DNA from: an uncultured bacterium
GTDB lineage: Bacteria; Actinomycetota; Actinomycetes; S36-B12
Assembly: GCA_903850745.1 (NCBI GenBank)
Contig: CAINMH010000040.1
Coordinates: 1 to 35,377, forward strand
Length of the DNA: 35,377 nucleotides
Direction: 5' to 3'
Part shown: piece after piece, positions 1-6,779 of the stretch
How the letters are laid out: each line of letters opens with the position of its first letter
Numbering within the stretch: the stretch's first letter is position 1
Position numbers and translations under genes: made by a program
Notes under the pieces: generated by a model
The model's input: the letters and a program-made list of their open reading frames with translations, nothing else
The model's database searches: none
Told to the model about the DNA's origin: nothing

Positions 1-222
1 GTAGAAAATGAGTTTCCAGACAACCTGCCGCGAACAACAGCCTCAACTCTCGAGAGTGGATTAGCTGGGGTCTTCAGCGGTTACGCGCCACAGGTCATGG
101 CAGTTTCCGCGGAGTTCGGGCTAGACCCGGGTGATCTGTGGCGTGCGCTCGGTGAGCACAAGATCGTGGCAGCGCAAGAGTCCATGATCCGCGAGATCGC
201 AATCGCACTCCGCATGGGCTGA
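1..222 (+). CDS. 4-hydroxy-2-oxovalerate aldolase-like protein, C-terminal fragment (5' end outside window)
   Basis: The reading frame is open from the first base and stops with TGA at 220-222, so only the last 73 residues are seen. The segment LAGVFSGYAPQVMAVSAEFG followed by a G-L-D-P-x-D-L stretch, L-G-x(4)-V-x(2)-Q-E-x-M-I and an I-A-x(2)-L ending resembles the C-terminal communication domain of DmpG/HsaF-type aldolases. Those enzymes cleave 4-hydroxy-2-oxoacids in meta-cleavage pathways and pass the aldehyde to an acylating dehydrogenase. The catalytic TIM barrel is not in the window, so activity cannot be judged. No dehydrogenase partner is visible downstream; the next gene converges on this one after 20 bases. 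The family call rests on remembered C-terminal motifs and is moderate. Confidence 0.6.
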   Translation, partial: VENEFPDNLPRTTASTLESGLAGVFSGYAPQVMAVSAEFGLDPGDLWRALGEHKIVAAQESMIREIAIALRMG

Positions 223-242
223 AAGGTTCTTGGCCCTCGCGC

Positions 243-1124
243 CTATTGCCGCATGATAAATAGGCCGGCTATCACACCGATCGGAGCTAAGAACCAGGCT
301 AGGCGGACCGAAGCCGCCACAACTGAATCGGCGTATCCGTACAGCACCGAGAACTGTGGCGGAAAGAACGCCGGGATGCTGAAGGTGCCAAGCACCAAAA
401 CAGCCGCAATTGCGGGCGTTGGTGCAAGAAGGACTAGCGGCACCATCAGGGCAATGCGTACGACGGTGAGGATAACCCACACTCGCACACCGGGCCGCCA
501 TGGAATCCGCTGACTGGGGTGCATAACTGATCCAACGAATACGGCAGCACCTGTAGCTGCCAACACCGGCGCCGCCCACTCAATTACTGTGCCCGCCCAC
601 GCAGGTGCATCAGAGAAATAATTGAGCACCAGTCCGACAACCAGCGCGATGAACGGCGCCTCGTCAATAAACGAGGTGCGCTTTCGCTGTGGGATGGGCG
701 CGTGTCGACGCAGAATCCAGACGAATACACCGAATACAGCACGGGCCAGTCGGTCAATAAAGACCGCAACGACCACCCCTGCTGTGCCGGCGATCGCGTC
801 GGACATGGGGACCAGCCAAAACGATGGGTTGGGGATGGCGGACCATCCTCCCAAAACCGCGTGAGCCGTGCGGCTTGGTGATCGAGGCGTGAGCAGGTAG
901 GCCACTCCGATGAGAAGAACGCAGATAGCTGTAACTAGTACCGGCCACAGCAGGTCTGACCAGCCACCCAACTGCCAACCAGCGAGCAGCGAGATCAGTG
1001 CGCTCGACAGCAACAGCTGGGTGCGGATGAAGACCCGCCACTCCCCAGCGAGTTTGCCTGTGCGAGCAATCGCAAATCCCGCTGAAGCCCCCACCGCGTA
1101 GGCAAGCACGATCACTAGTGTCAC
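243..1124 (-). CDS. AEC-like (auxin efflux carrier family) membrane permease
   Basis: This 293-residue protein is almost entirely hydrophobic, with about eight to ten predicted membrane helices and a hydrophilic loop near residues 140-150 (RRHAPIPQRKR) dividing two halves. Length and two-fold layout fit the AEC/BART superfamily of organic-anion or malonate-type permeases, and N-P-S-F near the middle is reminiscent of the family's broken-helix region. I cannot identify a substrate. The start is GTG (1122-1124), supported by the Shine-Dalgarno AGGGAG at 1132-1137. The gene is divergent from a TetR regulator 236 bases away, which suggests but does not prove that the regulator controls it. Other polytopic permease families remain possible. 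Confidence 0.5.
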   Translation of the reverse strand: MTLVIVLAYAVGASAGFAIARTGKLAGEWRVFIRTQLLLSSALISLLAGWQLGGWSDLLWPVLVTAICVLLIGVAYLLTPRSPSRTAHAVLGGWSAIPNPSFWLVPMSDAIAGTAGVVVAVFIDRLARAVFGVFVWILRRHAPIPQRKRTSFIDEAPFIALVVGLVLNYFSDAPAWAGTVIEWAAPVLAATGAAVFVGSVMHPSQRIPWRPGVRVWVILTVVRIALMVPLVLLAPTPAIAAVLVLGTFSIPAFFPPQFSVLYGYADSVVAASVRLAWFLAPIGVIAGLFIMRQ

Positions 1125-1272
1125 TTCGCGTCTCCCTACGATGCTCTGAACGAAGTTGCTCTCATGACACCTTCTGCCCCATCTAAGGCCACCACAAGCC
1201 AGTTGGAGAAGTTAGCACAGGCGGTTCACTGCTTGCCTAAGCCCACAGACGTGAAAGTCCTTAAATAGAGGG

Positions 1273-1287
1273 ACAGTTCGAAACTGT
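1273..1287. promoter_or_regulatory. Inverted repeat in divergent AEC/TetR intergenic region, candidate TetR operator
   Basis: ACAGTT (1273-1278) and AACTGT (1282-1287) form a perfect 6-3-6 inverted repeat around CGA. It lies between the divergent permease and TetR genes, about 36 bases upstream of a -10-like TATTCT (1323-1328) for the TetR gene. TetR proteins often bind such short palindromes in their own intergenic region. No convincing -35 element was found. Confidence 0.4.
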
Positions 1288-1360
1288 TCTTCAATTCCCG
1301 CCCCACTACTGGATCATCGCGCTATTCTGGGGAGGTCCCTTTGCCTAGACGGGGTTGATC

Positions 1361-1990
1361 ATGGTTCGAAAAGCACCGGTGCAAGCGCGCAGTGTCGAGT
1401 CGATGAATCGCATGCTCGAAGCTGGCGAACAACTGTTCTACGAGGGCGGTAGCCCGGCTCTGACCCTCGAGGCCGTCATCGAACGTTCTCAGACGTCCAC
1501 CGGCTCGTTCTATGCGCGCTTTGGCGACATGAACGGATTCCTCGAGGCAATGCATGAGCGGGTGCTCGGAATTATCGCATCCGAAATGGTACCCATAATT
1601 GCGAAAGCCGCCGCGCAGCCCGATCTGGAATCAGCCATACTGAGTTTGACCAAAGCCGCCCTTGACATTGTCGACCGGCATAGAGCCCCGGTGTATTTTT
1701 TCGCGGTGGGAAACTCGCAAGACGAGACTGCGCGGTCCATGGGGGCGCAATTCAATCTGGGTGGTAATGATGCGTTTGTTGGCGTAGTTGGGAGCTTCCT
1801 CCCCGACGCCTCTAGCGCTGCCGCCAAGCGGAGAATTGATACCGCCTGGCGTACGATCCTCGCTGCAATGTTCCAGCACGTCATGCTTGACCAAAGCGAA
1901 TTCTCTCGCATCACCATGAGCCAGAACGTGCGCGCTACGGAACTTGCCGTGATGATCTCGGGTTATCTGCGTTCGATCCCTACTACGTAG
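1361..1990 (+). CDS. TetR/AcrR family transcriptional regulator
   Basis: This is a cytoplasmic one-component repressor of about 209 residues. The N-terminal 50 residues form a TetR-type helix-turn-helix: the helix with E-A-G-E-Q-L-F-Y-E-G-G is followed by A-L-T-L-E-A-V-I-E-R-S and the recognition helix T-S-T-G-S-F-Y-A-R-F-G-D. The rest is an all-helical ligand-binding domain with no recognisable ligand signature. I prefer ATG at 1361, with GGGG at 1351-1354 six bases upstream; an in-frame TTG at 1355 is the alternative. The 3' end overlaps the convergent gene below by 8 bases. It probably regulates itself and the divergent AEC-like permease. Confidence 0.8.
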   Translation: MVRKAPVQARSVESMNRMLEAGEQLFYEGGSPALTLEAVIERSQTSTGSFYARFGDMNGFLEAMHERVLGIIASEMVPIIAKAAAQPDLESAILSLTKAALDIVDRHRAPVYFFAVGNSQDETARSMGAQFNLGGNDAFVGVVGSFLPDASSAAAKRRIDTAWRTILAAMFQHVMLDQSEFSRITMSQNVRATELAVMISGYLRSIPTT

Positions 1991-2378
1991 ACCTGCTGCG
2001 CGAGATTCTGTTGCGATCCCACCAGAAAGCCAGAGCCCACACCACTATCTTGAACGCGGAGAACGCGGCCAAGGTGTAATCCTGCACGTTGATGAGCAGG
2101 ATCAACTCCATCACGAAGTAGAACAGCACCCACGCGTAGGCGAATACGCGCACAGTGGGCAACTTTCGCCACAAGATGATTGCAGTGGCCAGAATCTGGG
2201 CCACTGGCAGGACATAGATCCCTAGGTATTCCGGCACTTGAAGTTCACCGGATATCTGGGTCGCTGAAGTTGCATTGCGAATGACAAGCACAGCAGAAAA
2301 GATCAGTAGTGCGCACAGTGCAATCGTGGCCGCCCAGTAGCGCCCACGATTCCACGTTCGTTCTGATGGCTTTGCCAT
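1983..2378 (-). CDS. Small four-helix membrane protein, DoxX-like
   Basis: The 131-residue protein has four hydrophobic segments at roughly residues 14-34, 47-68, 76-96 and 102-119, with a basic C-terminus (R-N-R-I-S-R-S-R). The pattern of a short helix-breaking P-E-Y-L-G before helix two, followed by a charged turn (WRKLPTVRVFAYAWVLF), resembles DoxX-like proteins of the PF13564 type. This is a weak match from memory. It starts 22 bases after the YHYH gene stop, with an AAGGA ribosome site about seven bases before ATG, so the two are probably co-transcribed. Function unknown; a redox or quinone-linked role would be a guess. Confidence 0.6.
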   Translation of the reverse strand: MAKPSERTWNRGRYWAATIALCALLIFSAVLVIRNATSATQISGELQVPEYLGIYVLPVAQILATAIILWRKLPTVRVFAYAWVLFYFVMELILLINVQDYTLAAFSAFKIVVWALAFWWDRNRISRSRST

Positions 2379-2400
2379 AGATTATCCTTGCTGTCGCGAG

Positions 2401-3432
2401 TTAGTGCGTTCCACCCATGTGCTGGGGGGTACCACGGAAGCAGCCGATCGAGTATGGATACTCGTTATTGAGCACGTAGTGATAGATCTCCTGCTTCTTG
2501 CCGTTGAATACGACCTCGCTCACCATGCCATGGCATTCGTCGAGCTGCGCATTTGTCACGACCTTGCCATCTGCCCCACGGGGACCGTAGATGCCGAAAC
2601 CATCCAAGGCGTAGCCCAGAAGGGGAGACGGCTCACCCGCATCACCCTGGTCAAGACACTTCCATGAATAGCCGTGGTAGTGATACTGCTGTGCATATGG
2701 ATGACCAAAACAGCGATCAGTCGGCAATGCGGCATTCGGGTCATAAGCATTGCCGAGTGCATCCAAGGCCACCTCAGCGTGCCATGCAGCACCGGTAAGA
2801 GCAACGCCGATCATCAGTGATGAAAAACAGCTCGGCTCTTTTGCGACTTTAGGGTGCTTGGGAAGCGTAAGTTCCAGGTGGTATGGCTTGACCGGAATCT
2901 CCGCAGCGTTGGCATAACCCTCAGCGGGAAGAGCAGCGTAGTACTTGTAGGACGCGGAATTCTGGGGAATCGGGAATCGGCCGATCGGATGATTCGGAAT
3001 GCCGTTGCCCTTGAGGATGCGGGTAGTTTTGGTCTTCGTGATCTTGAAGACACTTCTCATCTTCACGCTACCCGGCACTTTCTCGATCTCCGAAATTACC
3101 ACCTTGCCATTTTGTACCCAGGGTGTTCGCGCTCGCGTCAACTGTGTGCCAACCGTTTGGCCAACTGTGATCGTCTGACCATTTGGCAATTGCACCGGGA
3201 CACAGGCAAAGATCGTGTTCTTTGCCGGCGCATTTATAGGTGTGCCGGCTGGCGCAGTCTTCAGCACCGTCGGAGCACCATTGCCATCCCAACCAGTCGA
3301 GGGATTCGCCGGCGTAAAGGCATTCGCCGAGGTAAAGCCATTCCCCAAGGAAGAAAGGAGCCCTGTGGCCAAAGCCGCTGCACCGATTCCCACTTTCCAC
3401 TTGCTGGACACATTCGGGCGACTCTTTCTCAT
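2401..3432 (-). CDS. Secreted YHYH-domain protein
   Basis: The 343-residue protein has a Sec-type signal sequence (basic R-K-S-R start, hydrophobic core about residues 13-32, likely cleavage after A-N-A near residue 38). The C-terminal 140 residues carry the hallmarks of the YHYH domain (PF14240): Y-H-Y-H at 250-253, L-L-G-Y-A-L-D-G-F at 271-279 followed by I-Y-G-P, L-D-E-C near 297-300, a second Y-H-Y at 317-319, and C-F-R-G-T near 331-335. The several His and Cys residues could bind metal, but the biochemical function of the family is not established. ATG at 3430-3432 has a GGAAGGG ribosome site seven bases upstream. A strong palindrome lies in its promoter region. Confidence 0.8.
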   Translation of the reverse strand: MRKSRPNVSSKWKVGIGAAALATGLLSSLGNGFTSANAFTPANPSTGWDGNGAPTVLKTAPAGTPINAPAKNTIFACVPVQLPNGQTITVGQTVGTQLTRARTPWVQNGKVVISEIEKVPGSVKMRSVFKITKTKTTRILKGNGIPNHPIGRFPIPQNSASYKYYAALPAEGYANAAEIPVKPYHLELTLPKHPKVAKEPSCFSSLMIGVALTGAAWHAEVALDALGNAYDPNAALPTDRCFGHPYAQQYHYHGYSWKCLDQGDAGEPSPLLGYALDGFGIYGPRGADGKVVTNAQLDECHGMVSEVVFNGKKQEIYHYVLNNEYPYSIGCFRGTPQHMGGTH

Positions 3433-3462
3433 GGCGATTCCCTTCCACCTCTTATAGGGTAA

Positions 3463-3495
3463 ATTCTCTAAATACCATACATTATTTTAGAGAAT
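3463..3495. promoter_or_regulatory. 10-bp inverted repeat upstream of the YHYH gene, candidate operator
   Basis: ATTCTCTAAA (3463-3472) and TTTAGAGAAT (3486-3495) are perfect 10-base arms separated by 13 bases. They sit 31-63 bases upstream of the YHYH start codon in an AT-rich patch. On the minus strand a TAGACA-18-TATGGT element overlaps the repeat, so a bound protein could block the promoter. No repressor gene is adjacent, so the regulator is unknown. The bases from 3496 to 3638 hold no gene that I can see. Confidence 0.5.
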
Positions 3496-3638
3496 ACTGT
3501 CTACTAATGTTGAGAATCTTTTATGACTACCCCAAGAGTGAGGATGGAGGGGTGCTGTCGCTGGTAGTCGATCTCCTTCAGCTCGCGGATAGCAGGCTGG
3601 AAGATGCCCCCCTCACTTTGCCGTGCCGGGCTGACCCA

Positions 3639-4181
3639 TCAAGCTCCTGATTCCACCTCAGCGCGATTCTCCCCCGCGTCACTCCATGCCACCACCATGC
3701 TCGGGAGCAGGGAGATAAACAAGGTAAGGCACAGGACCAATCCGACGCCCTGAACCCAGGTCGCAGTGAAAGTCAATGAGTCATTCACTGAGACTGAGAC
3801 GAATACGACCAGACCTATGGCCAATAACCCGGACACAATCCATCCAAGAATCAGGTAAGCGTAGAAATACGCGCGATTGCGCACGGCACGTTGCCGCTCA
3901 TCCAGGAACCGCTCCGGCAGCTCGGCCACCGTGCGGGTCGAGATGCGTAGCACCCACCAACTGCACCAAGCCGCGATCGTTACAGCAATGCCCACGATCC
4001 CACCACCCTGCGTGAATGAAGGGATGATGGCTACGCAGAGAAGGGTGCTGATGACCGCGAGGATTCGCCGGCTATTTCGCGTGCGCAGTCGTTGAAACTT
4101 GTGGTCACGCTGGATGCGCTCGACCCTGCGCTCGAGATTGGCCTCTTTACGCTCCTGTCGGTTTGTCCGTAGGCGCGACAT
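3639..4181 (-). CDS. Four-helix membrane protein paired with an XRE regulator
   Basis: This protein of about 180 residues has a very basic N-terminus (about residues 1-40, many R/K/E, probably a short cytoplasmic coil) followed by four membrane helices in two hairpins, with the second pair around I-L-G-W-I-V-S-G and V-L-C-L-T-L-F-I-S-L-L-P. I recognise no enzyme or transporter motif. The start at ATG 4181 is seven bases after AAAGGAG; ATG 4187, which overlaps the regulator stop as ATGA, is an alternative but too close to that site. Pairing of a small XRE regulator with a co-transcribed four-helix membrane protein is a recurring arrangement in Gram-positive bacteria. The function is unknown. 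Confidence 0.7.
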   Translation of the reverse strand: MSRLRTNRQERKEANLERRVERIQRDHKFQRLRTRNSRRILAVISTLLCVAIIPSFTQGGGIVGIAVTIAAWCSWWVLRISTRTVAELPERFLDERQRAVRNRAYFYAYLILGWIVSGLLAIGLVVFVSVSVNDSLTFTATWVQGVGLVLCLTLFISLLPSMVVAWSDAGENRAEVESGA

Positions 4182-4183
4182 AG

Positions 4184-4435
4184 TCATACTCCTTTGCGGG
4201 ACTTGGTGAATGGTTGTAGCGAGAAGAGTTCTTCAAGCGGGACGTCGAGAACCGATGCGATGTGCAACGCCAGGGCGAGGCTGGGTGAGTACTCACCACG
4301 TTCGAGATAGCCGATGGTTTGGTAATGGACTGAGACTGCGTCGGCGAGCTCCTGTCGGCTCAAGCCTCGAGCAACACGCCACTCCTCAAGCCGGCTGAAT
4401 ACCGCGGGTTCCTCTGCTTTGCTCTTGCGTCCCAT
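4184..4435 (-). CDS. XRE-family (Cro/CI-type) helix-turn-helix regulator
   Basis: The 83-residue protein consists almost wholly of one HTH_3 domain: R-L-E-E-W-R-V-A-R-G-L-S-R-Q-E-L-A, then V-H-Y-Q-T-I-G-Y-L-E-R-G, then S-L-A-L-A-L-H-I-A-S-V-L-D-V-P-L-E-E-L-F. The longer in-frame extension upstream is rejected: ATG at 4435 is exactly six bases after a -10 hexamer and begins the canonical domain. The stop overlaps the first possible ATG of the membrane protein by four bases, so the two are translationally coupled. It likely represses its own promoter through the two repeats upstream. Confidence 0.88.
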   Translation of the reverse strand: MGRKSKAEEPAVFSRLEEWRVARGLSRQELADAVSVHYQTIGYLERGEYSPSLALALHIASVLDVPLEELFSLQPFTKSRKGV

Positions 4436-4441
4436 GAAGGC

Positions 4442-4470
4442 AGCATAAATGCTACATAGCAATAATGCAA
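4442..4470 (-). promoter_or_regulatory. Leaderless promoter with paired operator repeats for the XRE regulator
   Basis: On the minus strand TTGCAT (4470-4465) and TATGCT (4447-4442) are separated by 17 bases and followed by exactly six bases and the ATG at 4435. Two similar repeats, AGCATAAATGCT (4442-4453, a palindrome) and AGCAATAATGCA (4458-4469), lie 16 bases apart on the -10 and -35 elements. This fits autorepression of a leaderless mRNA. Confidence 0.6.
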
Positions 4471-4573
4471 CATTTTGATACGAAAGAATCTCGTCCACAC
4501 AAGGAAGAAGGCCAAAGGGATGCTCCCTGGGTCTTCTCACTCGTAGCGGACAGGCAAAGCGTGGGACGCACCC

Positions 4574-4610
4574 TTGCACCCGAACGTCTTGAATTGTACA
4601 ATATGTACAT
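4574..4610 (+). promoter_or_regulatory. Leaderless yefM promoter with two nested TGTACA operators
   Basis: TTGCAC (4574-4579), a 17-base spacer and TACAAT (4597-4602) are followed by six bases and ATG 4609. Two palindromes with TGTACA cores overlap this region: ATTGTACAAT (4593-4602) covers the -10, and ATGTACAT (4603-4610) covers the presumed transcription and translation start. TGTACA is the known core recognised by YefM antitoxins in the E. coli yefM-yoeB operator, which fits the antitoxin gene that follows. Confidence 0.7.
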
Positions 4611-4860
4611 GAGCGAGATTCCTGTCAGTGAAGCCCGCGAGCACCTTGCGGACGTGATAGCCGGCGCCTCGCGCTCAGGAGAACCTGTCTATCTGACCCG
4701 TCATGGCAAGGCCGTCGCCGTCGTGGTGGATCCCGACATCTTCGAGCGTCTCCTCCTGGATGCGGAGGATGCCCTCGACCGAGCTGAACTCACGCTTGCC
4801 CGTGATGAGGGCGATTACGTCCCCTGGGAGCAGGTCAAAGCCGAACTCGGCTTGGTGTGA
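4609..4860 (+). CDS. Phd/YefM-family antitoxin
   Basis: The 83-residue protein starts S-E-I-P-V-S-E-A-R-E-H-L-A-D-V-I, the Phd/YefM DNA-binding fold, with the internal strand G-E-P-V-Y-L-T-R-H-G-K-A-V-A-V-V-V. An acidic, probably flexible C-terminus ends in W-E-Q-V-K-A-E-L and would wrap the toxin. Length matches the family. I choose ATG 4609 because it lies six bases after TACAAT with no Shine-Dalgarno in between; ATG 4603 in the same frame is the alternative. The stop overlaps the toxin GTG by four bases. With the toxin it should bind the TGTACA operators and repress the operon. Confidence 0.85.
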   Translation: MSEIPVSEAREHLADVIAGASRSGEPVYLTRHGKAVAVVVDPDIFERLLLDAEDALDRAELTLARDEGDYVPWEQVKAELGLV

Positions 4861-5120
4861 GCAAGCACTACGAAATCCGCATTGCTCGGCGAGCCGCGAA
4901 ATCCTTAGGCTCCCTGCAACGTCGAGATCAGCAGCGCATCCGCGCCACAATCGAGCTTCTCGCCGGTGCCCCGCGGCCCCCTGCCTGTGTTGCACTTTCC
5001 GGCGAGGCCGACGTGTATCGGGTTCGCGTAGGCGATTATCGGCTCGTCTATGAGGTCCTAGACGACGTGCTCCTTATCCACGTGGTGCGCATCGGGCACC
5101 GACGTGATGTGTACCGCTGA
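4857..5120 (+). CDS. RelE/ParE-superfamily toxin (probable mRNA interferase)
   Basis: The 87-residue protein has the RelE-type layout: an N-terminal strand and helices rich in Arg (I-A-R-R-A-A-K-S-L-G-S-L, R-R-D-Q-Q-R-I-R), then V-Y-R-V-R-V-G-D-Y-R-L-V-Y-E-V and the C-terminal strand V-V-R-I-G-H-R-R-D-V-Y-R. The Arg residues in the R-V-G-D-Y-R segment and the C-terminal His-Arg-Arg and Tyr match positions used by RelE toxins to cleave mRNA in the ribosomal A site. GTG start overlaps the antitoxin stop (GTGA), ensuring coupled synthesis. ParE-type activity against gyrase is less likely given these residues. Bases 5121-5264 after it hold no gene or clear terminator. Confidence 0.85.
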   Translation: MSKHYEIRIARRAAKSLGSLQRRDQQRIRATIELLAGAPRPPACVALSGEADVYRVRVGDYRLVYEVLDDVLLIHVVRIGHRRDVYR

Positions 5121-5264
5121 CATGGGAATGTCCAATACGCAGGAAAACTTTCGACCTTCGATTTGGTAGCGAGTGGACGGGCGCCCTTGGTTCATTCATT
5201 TGTGGGCCTTGACGTTGTCGGCATTGCAGAGTCAAGCTTGAGTTTTCCGGCCCCGCTAAGCCTC

Positions 5265-6506
5265 CTAGCCGATGCGATCGGAGTCGATATCGCGCAGGCT
5301 CTTGACTCGCAACACCCCGAGGGCGGTGAGGACGAGAAGCCCGGCGATGCCGAGGAGAACCGGCTTGACGCCGAACTTCTCCGCGAGCACTCCGGCGAGA
5401 TACATCGCTGCGGGCGGAGCGACGTAGAAGAGTGACGTCTGGATACCGTAAACACGGCCCTGGGCATCGGGCTCCACGCGACGTTGCACGACGGTGTTCA
5501 TGAGCGGCTGCATCGGACCCCAGGCCAAGCCGAGTGCAAATCCTGCGGCGACCATAAGCGGCAGCGGAGGGAGCAGTGCAATCGGCAGATAGAACACGAT
5601 CGTGGCGATGAGGACGGCGCGGGCGATATTGAGACGCGACACGCGTTGCGACAACCATCCGTAACCAACGGCACCGATGATCGTGCCGGCCGACAGCGCC
5701 GCGAGGACGAGGCCCAGGGCAGCGGGCTGTCCGAGGGGTTCGAAGTGTGCCGGGAGCAGGACGGATTCGGTGGGCAGATAGATAGCCCCGAGAATCGTCA
5801 CGGCAAGGATGAGAGCGCGTAGCGCATGGTCGTTCCAGATGATCTTGATCCCGAGAACTGCGTTTTGCCACGCATTGGGATGCGACTCACCCGCCTCCTG
5901 GCGAGCAGCCTTGGCCTCCTGACCCGCGTCACCCACGTGCAGGAAGACGATGAGGAATGCTGAGATGAGGAACAGAACGAATGGCACCCAGAACGCCGAC
6001 ACTGGGCCCAGCGTCGCGATGAGCAGTGACCCGGCGAGCGGGCCGATGACCCACCCCACACTAAAGATGCCCTCGTGAATGCCGTTGAGGCGCGTGACGC
6101 TCATGTGGCTCGCCTCGGCCACATCGGGGATGAGTGCCTTTCGTGCGGTGTAACCGGCTGGGTCGAATATTGCACCCAGCATGGCAAGTCCGATCAGCCA
6201 TGCAACATTGAGTTCTGTGAAGAACGCAACGATGGGGATCGCCGCGACGGAGACGGCCGACAGCAGGTCGGAGATGATGCTGACGATTCGGCGCCCGAAG
6301 TGATCTACAGCCCAACCCGCTAGCGGAGCGGCAAGGACACCCGGAAGAGCGGAGATCGCTACGACAAGGCCGGCGGCTGCGATGGAATCGGTGACGTCGA
6401 GTACGAGCCACGGAATGGCAATCGTCACGACGCCGTTGGACATGCCCGAGAACAGGTTGGTCGTCTCCAGGAGTGCAATCGGTCTCCAGTGGATGCCGGA
6501 CCTCAT
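5265..6506 (-). CDS. MFS drug-exporter-like transporter
   Basis: The 413-residue protein has about 12 hydrophobic helices in two six-helix halves, split by a hydrophilic loop near residues 192-212. The loop after helix two, G-W-A-V-D-H-F-G-R-R, is the major facilitator motif A (G-x-L-x-D-R-x-G-R-R). Later F-x-P-L-G-Q-P and S-Q-R-V-S-R-L precede helices of the second half. It fits the EntS/multidrug exporter branch (MFS_3); the substrate is not deducible. ATG at 6506 overlaps the stop of a small upstream ORF by four bases, and the unit is divergent from a TetR gene, a typical drug-efflux arrangement. Confidence 0.85.
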   Translation of the reverse strand: MRSGIHWRPIALLETTNLFSGMSNGVVTIAIPWLVLDVTDSIAAAGLVVAISALPGVLAAPLAGWAVDHFGRRIVSIISDLLSAVSVAAIPIVAFFTELNVAWLIGLAMLGAIFDPAGYTARKALIPDVAEASHMSVTRLNGIHEGIFSVGWVIGPLAGSLLIATLGPVSAFWVPFVLFLISAFLIVFLHVGDAGQEAKAARQEAGESHPNAWQNAVLGIKIIWNDHALRALILAVTILGAIYLPTESVLLPAHFEPLGQPAALGLVLAALSAGTIIGAVGYGWLSQRVSRLNIARAVLIATIVFYLPIALLPPLPLMVAAGFALGLAWGPMQPLMNTVVQRRVEPDAQGRVYGIQTSLFYVAPPAAMYLAGVLAEKFGVKPVLLGIAGLLVLTALGVLRVKSLRDIDSDRIG

Positions 6507-6742
6507 GCGGGCACGTCGCAGCTCACCTGCACGGGCAGGGAGCGAAAGCCGTGGATCATCCGACTCGGGTTGTCTGCGAAGCCGGCCATGTCATCGGTGG
6601 TCTCGAGCACGCCACCCGGATCGCCGAGGAGTGAGTAAGCGCGGCTGAGGGCCCAGACGGCGCTGATGGACGCCCCCCAGTGAAGGTCGCGCTTGGCGTT
6701 AGCTATCGATCGGGCCTTCCATTGGGCCAGTTCTGTTGGCAT
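6503..6742 (-). CDS. Small hypothetical protein upstream of the MFS exporter
   Basis: This 79-residue ORF begins 37 bases from the divergent TetR start and ends in an ATGA overlap with the MFS start, which favours it being translated as the first gene of that operon. It is soluble in composition, with W-K-A-R-S-I-A-N-A-K-R-D-L-H-W-G-A-S near the start and G-D-P-G-G-V-L-E-T-T-D-D in the middle; I recognise no domain. A minus-strand TTGACG-18-TACAAC element lies seven bases before its ATG, so it could be leaderless. It may instead be a translated leader for the exporter. I am only moderately sure it makes a stable protein. Confidence 0.5.
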   Translation of the reverse strand: MPTELAQWKARSIANAKRDLHWGASISAVWALSRAYSLLGDPGGVLETTDDMAGFADNPSRMIHGFRSLPVQVSCDVPA

Positions 6743-6748
6743 AACATC

Positions 6749-6779
6749 TGTTGTACAACACTCGTTGTATGCTCGTCAA
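6749..6779. promoter_or_regulatory. Overlapping divergent promoters with a 12-bp palindrome
   Basis: TGTTGTACAACA (6749-6760) is a perfect palindrome in the 37-base gap between the divergent TetR and MFS-operon genes. On the plus strand TATGCT (6768-6773) is followed by six bases and the TetR ATG at 6780, with no good -35 seen. On the minus strand TTGACG (6779-6774), 18 bases and TACAAC (6755-6750) precede the small ORF. The palindrome overlaps the minus -10, so TetR binding should shut both directions. Confidence 0.6.

Noticed and set aside
4436-4579. N-terminal extension of the XRE regulator upstream of ATG 4435
   Set aside because: It would read through the -10, -35 and operator repeats and adds residues outside the HTH domain.
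5225-5260. TCAAGCTTGA palindrome followed by TTTT after the toxin gene as a terminator
   Set aside because: The palindrome has no room for a loop, so any hairpin would keep only about three base pairs.
5074-5871. A 265-codon minus-strand frame overlapping the MFS gene in another frame
   Set aside because: Arg- and Ser-rich composition typical of an out-of-frame reading, and the MFS frame carries the motifs.
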